Positions 46,601 to 54,387 of a stretch of 64,000 bases of DNA are shown here, piece after piece. Source of the DNA: Phoronis australis (lineage: Eukaryota; Phoronida; Phoronidae); contig NMRA01000295.1 of NCBI GenBank assembly GCA_002633005.1, forward strand, positions 147,124 through 211,123. The letters run 5' to 3'. Position 1 is the stretch's first letter. Every line of letters starts with the position of its first letter. A program made the position numbers and the translations under genes. The notes below the pieces were generated by a model, which saw nothing but the letters and a program-made list of their open reading frames with translations, ran no database searches and had not been told where the DNA came from.

Positions 46601-49329
46601 GTTTGATTGCAATGACACCATACTGATCTGTGTTTGTTGTAAACAAAATATAGAAAAGGCGCTGTGCATTAGAAAAAATGGGAGGTTGATGCCGGGTTCA
46701 TTGTGACTTAGTAGCAGTATTCTGTTCTTACAGTTCTGCATCTGATGTGGGGGTTGAAGTTCACATTTGTGAAAATTGTTTCTTGGATATCTAGGTAACA
46801 GGTAACATTGCCTATGTGTGTACTTTTTCAGAGTACAACGAGTTAAGGACTGAATTGACAGATTACCTGAAGAAATTTGCTGAAAATAAGAAGGTAATAA
46901 ATACACAAAACGTATCGAGAGTGCCGTACATGAAGTAATATCCCACGAGACATTATTCCGTGTATCGACCGAGACCAAATTTATCCCATACGCTTCGAAG
47001 TTTCTTTCATTTTTTCCACAGATTTTTTAAATACTTCACTCACACACTGTTCACTAGGCAGATCACATCCTACATGTATGTACTTGTGCGTTAGGCTACA
47101 AGTTTTCTCTAGTAAAGGAAACAGTTTTAAATGTGAGGATTTATTACTTGAAAAGGGATAACAAAGATGAAAACAAGGGTAACATTTCATTGAACTTATA
47201 ACATCTCCTGAAAATAGTTAAATAACAACAATATTTGATATTGTAGTTACCAGGGAATCGGCGCTGAGTTGCAGACAATAAAATATTTAGTAAATGAAAA
47301 CTGAGACAGAACTGTTATATACAGGGCTTGGAATTTTCCGCGGAAACGCGGATTTCCGCTTTTTTCAAATGTGCCGTCCGCTTTTTTATAATATTTCTGC
47401 GTAAAAAAAATCGGATTTGATATAAAATTTCCGCGGCAAATTCCTTTTTTACCACAGCGTTGCAGACGACGTTCACCTCGAAAAGCGGAAGTTGCTCTTT
47501 ATGTTTCGGAGGAACGTAAATTGTCGGGGCACCTGGGACAGCGTGGTGGGATTTTCAATGGCGTCTCGTGTTATTGTTAAGCGCGACGACAAATACTACC
47601 GCTCTGCAGCCAAAAATGTGTGGGGGTTGGGAGTGGGTGGGCGAGCTAAAAGGACGCAGACGCATGCTACTGATGGTGGTAAGGTTTTTTTTGTTTTTTT
47701 ATTTAGTCTTCCCGATTTTTGTCGAGGAAAGGTTCACATTGACCATTTCAAGACTGGTTAGCGGGCATGATTTCGGCCGTAAAAGTTTCCGCGTTTTTTG
47801 TCATTGGTCATTCCAAGCCCTGTATATAATTAGCAGTCCTGTTCCATATGTTACGATTGAGACCTGATTGTATGTTGAGTGTTATTTACACTGCTGTAAT
47901 TGTTGAACTATTTGCCGAAAGTTTTGTGATCGAACCGGCTACCGACGTCAAGTCGACACTGACCTACCTGTTGAACTTTCCATGTCAGAGGTCGCTGTTA
48001 AAGTAGTGCAGGAGGTGAATACGGAAAACTTTATTACATGGACGTATTTCCCTCGACAGATTCAATGCGTAAGGGATAAAAGCATTTCACAAAAGTTCAC
48101 ATAACTTCTACATTATTTTGATAAAACGTGGGCTAATGCTCTAGTGTACAGAAGTCCTTCATCTTGGGCAACTGCAACCAACATACTTTCCAAAAGTATG
48201 CTCTTAAAGCCCTGTAGGTCATATCTTCAACATGTTGTGATTCACGTATTTTCCTGAATTTTGCCTGTATATGCTCTTCTGTTTGCATTTCTAGGAGGAT
48301 TTCAACTAAACTTTCTCAAAATTGTGCTTAAAAATTGCTGTAGTGCAGTTTTTCTGCATTTTGCATTTCAACTGCATTTTTTAATGCGCTCACATATTTA
48401 TGTTTACATGTCCATCCATCCGTCCATAGTCCGCTGCTCTTTCTCCAAAACCCTTTGGCACATGTTTATGAAATTTTGCTCTTGTGTTCTTTTCATGGTT
48501 GAAACTGCATGAGCGAATTTCTGGACGGATCAGACTACTGGTGTACCCCCTACTGGCAATTTTAGTTGTTTACGTTTCCCCATGTATCTTCAAAGGTCCT
48601 CAACGGATTTTCATAAAATTTGGCAAATAGGTATCTATTAGTGAGATGCTGCTACCATTCAGATTTGAGATGCATTCGAGGTATTTTGCGCCACTTAGTG
48701 GCAACTGTTTTTTAGTCGAACCACTTTAGGGATGATTTTGAAAATTAGCGTATCTGTTGCCACGGTAAAGAGGGCGGCTGACAAGGATTTTCCAACTACT
48801 GTGGCGTATTCTAGTGGCAGCTTTTTTTTTTGCACCGATCGCTGATGCCGATTTTTAGACGAGTCAGACTACTGTGGCGACTCCTTGTGACAGTTTTTTT
48901 TGTATCTTTCACTGTATCTCCCTAACCCTCTGCAGGATCTCTATTAAATTTGGCAAGTGTATTAATTTATTTATATGAAGTTGGCAAAGGACAGTGGTGA
49001 CCTTTGGACGGATCCGATAGCCACTGTCCCCCCTAGTGACAATGTTTTTCTGGTTGAATTGTGTCTGCACAGATGATCTCACTTTGCACAACATATCTCG
49101 TCACCTTTTCTTTGATCCCTGTTAAATGCTCATACTTGCACGCATAAAGTCGTTCCTTTTATCATGCTCTTGAAGGTCACCCAAGGTAAAATGCTCATTG
49201 TATAGTTACCTATTTTGTTTTTTGTCATAGGTTGTCCGAGAGGAAGATATCAAAGAATTTTTTGGGCAGTTGCAGTCAAGGAAACGCCAAAAAACTAACC
49301 AGCCATCCATGAGTTACTATTGCAAGTAA
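34568..49329 (+). CDS. UBR7: UBR7, UBR-box/PHD-finger putative E3 ubiquitin ligase
   Basis: Ten exons join in phase: 34568-34699, 37518-37651, 38791-38851, 40500-40595, 41430-41483, 42095-42194, 44472-44845, 44945-45104, 46832-46893 and 49231-49329. They total 1272 bp, 423 residues plus stop, close to the ~425 residues of vertebrate UBR7. The protein has the family's N-terminal VSMVDVLEEEKQLEADANAV motif, a UBR box (residues ~45-110), a PHD finger (~124-193), a variable acidic Ser-rich stretch, and the conserved C-terminal block with WRSKLCTCNTCK, LASMNRLQQVEVL, LKKFA, and SYYCK before the stop. UBR7 is a nuclear protein; its PHD finger has been linked to histone H2B ubiquitination in mammals, and the UBR box is related to N-degron recognition domains. 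The UBR and PHD modules are intact, so the gene looks functional. An assembly gap lies only in intron 8. Confidence 0.95.
35534..36230 (-). mobile_element. 5'-truncated CR1/Jockey-like LINE, reverse-transcriptase C-terminal end
   Basis: On the minus strand a 157-residue open frame (36216 down to 35743) matches the end of non-LTR retrotransposon ORF2 downstream of the reverse transcriptase: SYFNHCPLIWHLC, RKMEKIQHRALKFVFNDSES, MTYGCNSISHKGTLLWNSLP and a Cys-containing end. About 200 bp of 3' sequence follow, ending with AATAAAG and a (TTA/CTA)n tail near 35534, the expected LINE 3' end. The frame has no stops, so the insertion is fairly young. It lies in UBR7 intron 1, antisense to the gene. 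Confidence 0.85.
36236..36440 (+). repeat. Single unit of the dispersed repeat
   Basis: TTTACCTCTGTATCTTCAAA, GGTCCTTAACGG, TAGGTATCGATTAGTGAGAT and TTTTGCGCCACCTAG occur in order, in the same orientation as the blocks at 48420 and 50290 and opposite to 8960-10300. It abuts the 5' end of the LINE fragment. The remaining part of intron 1 (36441-37517) shows nothing recognisable. Confidence 0.65.
37518..38851 (+). CDS. UBR7: UBR7 exons 2-3: UBR box
   Basis: Exons 37518-37651 and 38791-38851 encode the zinc-binding UBR box: YACASC, GVCLACSLTCHDGHELYELY, then RNFRCDCGNSKF and PCKL. The Cys/His ligands of the fold are all present (C-x2-C, C-x2-C, C-H-x2-H, C-x-C). The split codon at the junction (AG|G, Arg) gives TKRNFRCDCG, as in the family. 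Confidence 0.95.
38035..38535 (+). repeat. 44-bp minisatellite in UBR7 intron 2, about 11 copies
   Basis: The unit runs ACCAGTTTTGATGTCTCATC, GGGTAACTTCACCAACTTTA, CAGC. Copies differ at a few positions (TCATTGG/TCATCGG, CTTTACAG/CTTAACAG). Confidence 0.93.
38907..39135. mobile_element. Hairpin MITE with ~90-bp inverted arms
   Basis: The left arm (38907-38998) and right arm (39045-39135) are inverted copies, for example AACCCAGCACA against TGTGCTGGGTT, TTGTGTATTTACAAA against TTTGTAAATACACAA, and GTTCAATTCACCATC against GATGGTGAATTGAAC. They are separated by a 46-bp loop. There is no coding capacity. It lies in UBR7 intron 3. The family is unknown. Confidence 0.75.
39555..39985 (+). repeat. 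47-bp minisatellite in UBR7 intron 3, about nine copies
   Basis: The unit runs CACTACTGTCTATCTCTTGG, CCAGAGTACTGGCTGTGCAA, TGAAGGT, alternating between TTGGCTAG and TTGGCCAG variants. The last two copies are more diverged. Confidence 0.93.
40500..42194 (+). CDS. UBR7: UBR7 exons 4-6: PHD finger
   Basis: Exons 40500-40595, 41430-41483 and 42095-42194 encode the PHD finger: LYCTCSRPYPDPEDD, EMIQCVICEDWFHGRH and EEMVCKDCMKHCEFLWAYA. Zinc ligands are visible as C-x-C, C-x2-C, the His of WFHGRH and C-x2-C; the WFHGRH form is also that of vertebrate UBR7. The PHD is the part proposed to act as the catalytic or histone-contacting module. Confidence 0.95.
40868..41037 (+). repeat. 43-bp minisatellite in UBR7 intron 4, four copies
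   Basis: The unit runs GTACGGTACAATATTTACAT, ACTCATACCATTGTGTTTAT, GAC. Copies are nearly identical. Confidence 0.92.
41243..41345 (+). repeat. 34-bp tandem repeat in UBR7 intron 4, three copies
   Basis: The unit runs TTGCGTTTAATTTGATAACT, ATATGCAATCTTGC, just upstream of exon 5. Confidence 0.9.
42240..42720 (+). repeat. Diverged block of the dispersed repeat in UBR7 intron 6
   Basis: Motifs of the family recur in weak form (GGAGAGGATGAGCG, GATTTCATTGAAACTTTGAC, GACTATTGTAGCGCTCCC). The match to the other blocks is loose, so this is a tentative member. Confidence 0.4.
43290..43470 (+). repeat. 36-bp minisatellite in UBR7 intron 6, about five copies
   Basis: The unit runs ATATGTTCGTCATATAGAAT, AACATGTGACAATTAG. 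Related single copies (TTCGTCATATAGAGTGACAT) also occur at 44113-44180, on the far side of the Penelope-like remnant, so that element sits inside an older repeat region. Confidence 0.92.
43468..44058 (+). mobile_element. Penelope-like element remnant with ~135-bp inverted terminal repeats
   Basis: The arms 43468-43602 and 43924-44058 are inverted copies. Between them the plus strand encodes a GIY-YIG-type stretch: YKVECDNCKEFYIG, RRLCDRLKEHNTSDKS and, after an in-frame stop near 43787, ESLAIQDQHATDS. A C-x2-C followed by FYIG and R..L..R..EH is the pattern of the GIY-YIG endonuclease at the C-terminus of Penelope-like retroelements. The reverse transcriptase is gone. Inverted flanking repeats carrying a hammerhead motif are typical of Penelope-like termini. 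It lies in UBR7 intron 6. Confidence 0.8.
43515..43549 (-). ncRNA. Hammerhead ribozyme core in Penelope-like terminal repeat
   Basis: The minus strand reads CCTGATGATGTCTTGTTGAA followed by TAAGACGAAACGTTG. This gives the conserved CUGAUGA and GAAA boxes separated by a five-base-pair stem II (GUCUU/AAGAC) with a seven-base loop. The other arm holds the same motif on the plus strand at 43977-44011, but with GAAAC changed to AAAAC, so its catalytic box is broken. Stems I and III were not modelled, so activity is unknown. Confidence 0.6.
44472..49329 (+). CDS. UBR7: UBR7 exons 7-10: acidic linker and conserved C-terminal region
   Basis: Exons 44472-44845, 44945-45104, 46832-46893 and 49231-49329. 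The first ~90 residues are a poorly conserved Ser/Glu-rich linker; then comes YWSDGWRSKLCTCNTCK, QMYAEKKVDFL, SYEAKGRE, ASMNRLQQVEVLQ, YNELRTELTDYLKKFAENKK, REEDIKEFF and MSYYCK. The 99-bp intron 7 (44846-44944) is a multiple of three and free of stops, so retention would add 33 residues; homology supports its removal. The stop codon lies inside the first unit of a 28-bp tandem repeat. Confidence 0.93.
45318..45402 (+). repeat. 16-bp minisatellite (TGTGTGCCAGGTGCTG) running into an N gap
   Basis: The unit TGTGTGCCAGGTGCTG, with TGCCTGGTGCTG variants, is repeated about five times and breaks off at the gap start. It lies in UBR7 intron 8. Confidence 0.9.
45403..46313. other. Assembly gap (911 N) between two different minisatellites
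   Basis: The run of N joins a 16-bp array on the left and a 31-bp array on the right. Long open frames crossing it are artefacts. UBR7 coding sequence is complete on both sides (exon 8 ends 45104, exon 9 starts 46832), so no exon is missing. Confidence 0.98.
46314..46602 (+). repeat. 31-bp minisatellite, about nine copies
   Basis: The unit runs CCTCTGGTGACAGTGATTGA, GATAACATTTA. Copies are essentially identical, and the array begins at the gap edge. Confidence 0.95.
47322..47822. mobile_element. MITE with CAGGGCTTGGAAT terminal inverted repeats
   Basis: The element starts CAGGGCTTGGAATTTTCCGC and ends GGTCATTCCAAGCCCTG, giving a 13-bp perfect terminal inverted repeat. It is flanked by TATATA on both sides. 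The interior near the left end has palindromic GGAAACGCGGATTTCCGC pieces. CAGGG ends are common in hAT-type elements, although the flanking duplication here is six rather than eight bases. It lies in UBR7 intron 9 and has no transposase. Confidence 0.7.
48410..49150 (+). repeat. Tandem block of the dispersed repeat in UBR7 intron 9
   Basis: Recurring pieces are CATGTATCTTCAAAGGTCCT, CAACGGATTTTCATAAAATT, TAGGTATCTATTAGTGAGAT, TTTTGCGCCACTTAGTGGCA, and further decayed units with GACTACTGTGGCGACTCC and CTCTGCAGGATCTCTATTAA. Orientation is opposite to the block at 8960-10300. Confidence 0.7.
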
Positions 49330-49409
49330 CTGTCCGCAATCGAGGACTACCAAGTAACTGCCCACAACCGAGGATTACCAAGTAACTGTCCGCAACCGAG
49401 GACTACCAA
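49322..49409 (+). repeat. 28-bp tandem repeat overlapping the UBR7 stop codon, three copies
   Basis: The unit CAAGTAACTGTCCGCAATCG plus AGGACTAC occurs three times, starting inside the last sense codons of UBR7. The TAA stop is part of the first unit. Confidence 0.88.
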
Positions 49410-50280
49410 GTTCACTAGGGTGCTGCTCTTAAGCAAGGCTTAAATTTTTGGAAAGTCACTTTGTCACTCATTCAATTTTTTGTTAAGTGTTTAATGTATT
49501 TCACATTTACACTTTTGTGTCTGTTTGAAAAGTTCTATGTATGTACCCAGAAAAGTAGGTGTGAATTTCTGTAGTTTGTCAAGAGTTTTAATATAACCCG
49601 AAATTGTGAAATTATTTCCATCAAAAATTGAGCCATCCGAAATCATGCAAATAAAGCCCATCTACTCAAGCTACTTTCAAGTAATCGGTACGGTAGCTCA
49701 TTTGGACAAGTACTTGTGTTTTCAATGGTCAACCTCAGTCTATCATATGTCGGGTGAATTTCTTGAGACACCGCCGAGTATTTACAACACATTGAATGTT
49801 TTTGACCGTGGTCATCCTCAGAATGATGTTGAGATAGACTTGCAGTGATGTGAAGTTCCTGCCTTGGGCCACCAAATACAGTGTCATCAATGTTAGAAAG
49901 AAGATACTGACCTACTTCACGGATTCCTCCTAAACAGTCAGTAGGCAGATCTTGTTAAGGACTATCTGAAGAGTGGCCTCGGTTTCTCGCCACGACTTGT
50001 GGTTCTCGAGTTATTCAAGACTTTCTTATGTCTGCACTTTTTCTGACTGGCTTCTTGTGCCATAGTTCCGACGTCCTTAGAGGAATATAACAGACAATTG
50101 GTATGTGAATAGATCTTGTTAAAGGTTATGTAGGATCTTTGAAAAATTTCAGAATTGGCCAACTTTGGAACATCATATCTCAGAAATGGCTGATCAGATT
50201 CACATGAAACATGGGTTCTAGACTTTTATCTTGTGCATGACACATACACTGTACCATTCTTTATCATTCAAATCAGTGAC
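49410..50280 (+). other. UBR7 3' UTR and downstream flank
   Basis: This is non-coding. A possible polyadenylation signal AATAAA lies at 49650-49655, about 320 bp after the stop. No further gene or element is recognised up to the repeat block at 50290. Confidence 0.45.
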
Positions 50281-50289
50281 CATTTCCAC

Positions 50290-52060
50290 ACACAGTGCAA
50301 ATGGTTGCATTTTTATGCCCCCACATATTTTTATGTGCGTGCATATTGTCATCATCTCTGGCTGGGCGTCCAATGTCCGCGACTGTATGTCCTAAATCCG
50401 TTTCAGGATCCTAATGAGATTTGGTAGTAAGATGAAGCTGACGACAAAACGATGACGTGTTTTGGATGGATTCTACAAATTCGACTACCCCCTACTGCCT
50501 ATTTTTTTACTTTTGTCTCTGTATGTTTGGAGTTCCTTGATGGATTTTCATGAAATTTAGCTAATAGGTTTCTATTAAATAGACCATGACTCGCATTTTC
50601 GAATGGATTTGACGTATTCTGCGCCACCTTGTGGCAATTTAAAAAAAATACCCAAACCGCTCAAGGGGTCATTATGAAAATTGGCAGATTTGTTCCTGAC
50701 GAGGATGAAACTGATTTTCAGACAGGTTCCGAATACTGTGGTGATGAAAGTTGGTGTATATGTTCCTATGTAGAGGGTAATGGATGACCACGAGTTTCAG
50801 ACCAATATGACTACAGGCGTACCCCCTAGCCGAACTGGAAGTTTTATTTCATAGGTAAGCCTCTGTATCTTTTTAGAGTTCATTGATGGATTTCATGAAA
50901 TCTAGCAAATGGGTTTCCATTAAACAGAATATAACACTGTCCTGTTTTCGGATAGATTTGAAGTATTCTGCACCACCTGGTGGCAGTTGAGTATTTTGAC
51001 ATCTGCCTTTCTATTGGACAAACTGTTCAAAGGATCATGAAAATTGGCAGATATTTTGCTGATGGCATGGTTGCAGCTGACACTCATTTTCGGACAGGTT
51101 CGACTATTGTGGCGACACCTGGCCCCAAGTTTTTGTTTTGGGTCCAGGGCTGTATCTTTTTTTCTTTGTGATATGTGGCAAATGTCAGATGAGAGGGGTT
51201 TCTGGCCAATTCGACTGCAGGTGTGCCCCTAGTTTTATTTTTAATGGGTTTGCCTCTGTATGGGTTTTTGTGAAGTTTGGCAGATAAGTTTTTATTTAAT
51301 AGCTGCCAAGTATGCCTTTGGACAGATTCAGCGTATTCTGCTCCACCTAGTGGCCATTTTATGATTTTGAGTTCGTTTTTTGGCATTTGCTTTTTTAAAT
51401 GTGCCAAACTATTCATTAGTAGTTGTGTTCCTGATGAGATGTCCAGGGCTGACATTGGTTTTTGAACGGATGTGACACCTGTGGTATCCCTTAGTGGTGA
51501 TTTTGTATTTGTTTGCGGCCATGACTGCAGCTACTGATTTCCTTGCGTGATGTTTATGAATTTGGCATGTGTTTTTCTGTAATGTGTCAATTTGTGTTGG
51601 ATTTGAGGTATTCTGCGGGACCTGGTGGCCATGTCAATTAAGCATTTTTTGCCGTCTTCTTTATCGGCCAAACTGCTGAGAGGATCGTTATGAAATCTGG
51701 AAGATGTGTTCCTACTGAAATGAGCACGACTGTCGTGCATTTTCAGATGGGTCCAACTACTGTGGTGCCTCTTAGTAACATTATTTTCGCATCTGCGGCT
51801 GTATCTACAAACCCCTTGCAAGTCAGATCACCCTTTGTCAAGTCTGGCCCTGTGCACTGTAACTTGACAACAGAGGGACGGATTCGACTACAGCTGTGCC
51901 TTCTAATGGCAATTTGTTTTTTATGTCTGCCTCTGTATGTTTGTAGTTTCTTGGTGGATTGTCATGAAAATTGACAGTTTTGTAATTGAGAGAGACAACG
52001 ATGCCTGCTCTATTTCGGACAGGTTTGGTCTATTCTGCGACATCTTATGTTATTAAAAAC
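50290..52060 (+). repeat. Long tandem block of the dispersed repeat (about five units)
   Basis: The hallmark 'CC(A/T)CCT(A/T/G)GTGGC' piece recurs (GCGCCACCTTGTGGCAATT near 50632, ACCACCTGGTGGCAGTT near 50972, TCCACCTAGTGGCCATTT near 51342, GGACCTGGTGGCCATG near 51619). Each copy is preceded by a GTATTCTG stretch and followed by CTGTATCT, GATTTTCATGAAATTT and (A/T)TAGGTTTCTATTAAAT-type pieces. Spacing is about 280-370 bp. Small open frames within it are unrelated to each other and look fortuitous. Confidence 0.75.
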
Positions 52061-52391
52061 GCCATTAGGAGCACACCATTTGCGCTGCAGTCGTGGGTGC
52101 ATGTCAACGCTCCAAGTTGCTCTTATATTTGAATCGTAGTTAAGATGGAACTGTGACCGCAATTATTCTTCAATTCCTTTTTACACAGCTCTAACTCACT
52201 CTAGTGTCACTCCTTTGAGGGATCTTTATGAACATTTGGTCATAGATAGTACCTGGTACCACTGGCCGTTCTTGAGTACTTTGAACTTTTCATTTTGAAA
52301 ATTTTGGTTTTTAAAATAATATTTATGGCATTTACTGAAATCATGTTTTCTCCCTAGGACAACAGTTTTTAATATCGGAAGATATATATAG

Positions 52392-52518
52392 ATTATTACT
52401 TGGCGAAGTCGTTATCCCCCGTATTCTAGAGCCAGAGTGGATTTTGGTGAATTATAATTCTACAAAATCCACGAGGGCTCTAGATAAGGGGGATAACGAC
52501 TGAGAACATGTAATAATT
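52392..52518. repeat. Near-perfect 127-bp palindrome
   Basis: ATTATTAC ... GTCGTTATCCCCC ... TCTAGAGCC ... GTGGATTTT is mirrored by AAAATCCAC ... GGCTCTAGA ... GGGGGATAACGAC ... GTAATAAT. The arms are about 55 bp with a few mismatches and a short A+T-rich loop. It could be a hairpin MITE or the end of a larger element; no target duplication was identified. Sequence between this and 53940 shows no gene. Confidence 0.8.
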
Positions 52519-53935
52519 TATTTATACCACATACTGAACGAGAAGCAATGAATCGATCTACCTTTCTCGACTCGCCTCTGCTTTGTAACCACTTTCTGTC
52601 AGAGAGGCCTGGTGTCGGATTTTACTCAAAACCAATTGAACATTTTAACAAAATAGAAATAAAGTGAATCTATAAATTAAGGTTTAGCAACTATAATAGC
52701 TTACTTCACATTTTATCACGCTAAGCTTCGACCGGGTAAATATCGTCTGCTAAAGTAAGCTACCACTGGTAACCGAGTATAATGCTCAAGTCAAAGGATC
52801 CCGACGACACGATACCCGAATTCAAATTGGAGATCGGTGATTTACAAGTGAGAGAAAATGAGAGAAAAGTTTCACTGAATTAAAACATCGTTTTTATGGA
52901 GATTATGCGTTTTATTTTTCATAGCGTATAAATGTCGGTACAATGCCATTTGTTGAACATGCGATTGTTGCGGGTGCTCATTTAAGTATTCTATTTTCAC
53001 GTTCGATGACGTCAGCTGCTGAGTGGTGCAGTGGTAAAGTCGACGACTTGAAGCCGATTTCCCGCGTTATCTAACGCTGTTTAATAAAACTAAATGGGTT
53101 ATTACACGGTTGTATTGGCCATTCGAGGCTGATATTGTGGTATAAGTATCAAAATATCCAGATGTTTAAATACAAATTATGTTTATTTTGGCAACTGGTT
53201 GGAAATAGGGTGCAAAATACAGAAGGAACAGTTTACTTTTTGAGTAGTTTATTTTATAACTACAAGCACTTAATTGTTTAAAGCACCGTCTATAAGATAT
53301 GATATATGATGATCAGTTATAAGGGAGCACATTTTTACTACTACAATTTTATGGATGATACAACCCAATTGGTCATATTGTTCACTGTGACGTTATTTCC
53401 CAACAATTCAGATCTATAAGTTGGATACAAGATGGCTGTTTTACTTTATTTACTCAGTCTTAGAAGTAACGGGAAAATGCTAATTAGCCTACCATTGAAT
53501 AATGAATAAATTCTGAAGCATTATCTTTCTGTATGAAAACAATTCACAAGTTTAGTTACATAATTATTCAACAAATTTGATAGATCCAAAATTACAACAG
53601 TAACATTTCTAAAATCTATTGGTCTATCAACACCAGCCTAAATTACGTCATGTCTCAAATCCCCTGTAAATGGGACGAATCCAACGTATTAACACCACCT
53701 AAACGACGTCATCTATCAAATCATCTGTAAGTGGGATGAATCCTATATATTCAAGGGAAAGGCAACATTTTTTCATGTCATTTTTAGCAAAAATAAGATT
53801 CTTTGATTATCCCAGACACATTTTTCACTTAATTACAGCTTTTCGTAATTTAATAAATTATTCGTCCTTTACTCCAGAAGTGGCGTTTTGGGAGGCAAGA
53901 ATTTCGCGCCAATTTCTTTTCATGTAGTCCGAGAG
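52519..53935. other. Intergenic stretch, mostly unremarkable
   Basis: The stretch holds two diverged ~60-bp tandem copies near 53635-53750 (ACGTCATGTCTCAAATC ... TGTAAATGGGACGAATCC and ACGTCATCTATCAAATC ... TGTAAGTGGGATGAATCC) and a weak tRNA-like A-box sequence near 53022. No gene is seen. Confidence 0.4.
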
Positions 53936-53942
53936 CTGTTCC

Positions 53943-54112
53943 AGGTTCAAAGCCCATCGTGCACCATCTCCACGTTCAAAGCCCATTGTCCACCAGTTCT
54001 AGGTTCAAAGCCCATCGTGCACCAGTTCCACGTTCAAAGCCCATCTTGCACCAATTCTAGGTTCAAAGCCCATCGTGCACCAGTTCCACGTTGATAGCCT
54101 ATCGTGCACCAG
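53943..54112 (+). repeat. 29-bp minisatellite, about six copies
   Basis: The unit runs GTTCAAAGCCCATCGTGCAC, CAGTTCCAC, alternating with CAGTTCTAG variants; the last copy is diverged. Confidence 0.92.
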
Positions 54113-54387
54113 GACAAAACAATCCACATGCCCACTATGCTGTACCGTGCCAGTAAGAACGCTGTGACATCGGAAGATGGCCGGAGAAATAACGGGCTAA
54201 AACGTGCCAATGAAAATGAGCTAGAGGCTGGTGTTGGTAGACCTAGAGATTTTAGAAGTGTTACATGACCATCCCGGTTAGGAAGTCAGAACCAGTAAGG
54301 CTTGAATATCGTGATTGAAATGCTGTTTTTAATAATTATTAAAAACAAAAACGACAATGTAAACGATAATAATGTGTTTCACACTAA

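Noticed and set aside
46559-46978. 139-residue minus-strand open frame
   Set aside because: It is antisense to UBR7 exon 9 and the 31-bp array; no family signal.
53018-53085. tRNA-like TGGTGCAGTGG (A-box resemblance)
   Set aside because: No B box or cloverleaf follows; at most a very old tRNA-derived SINE head.
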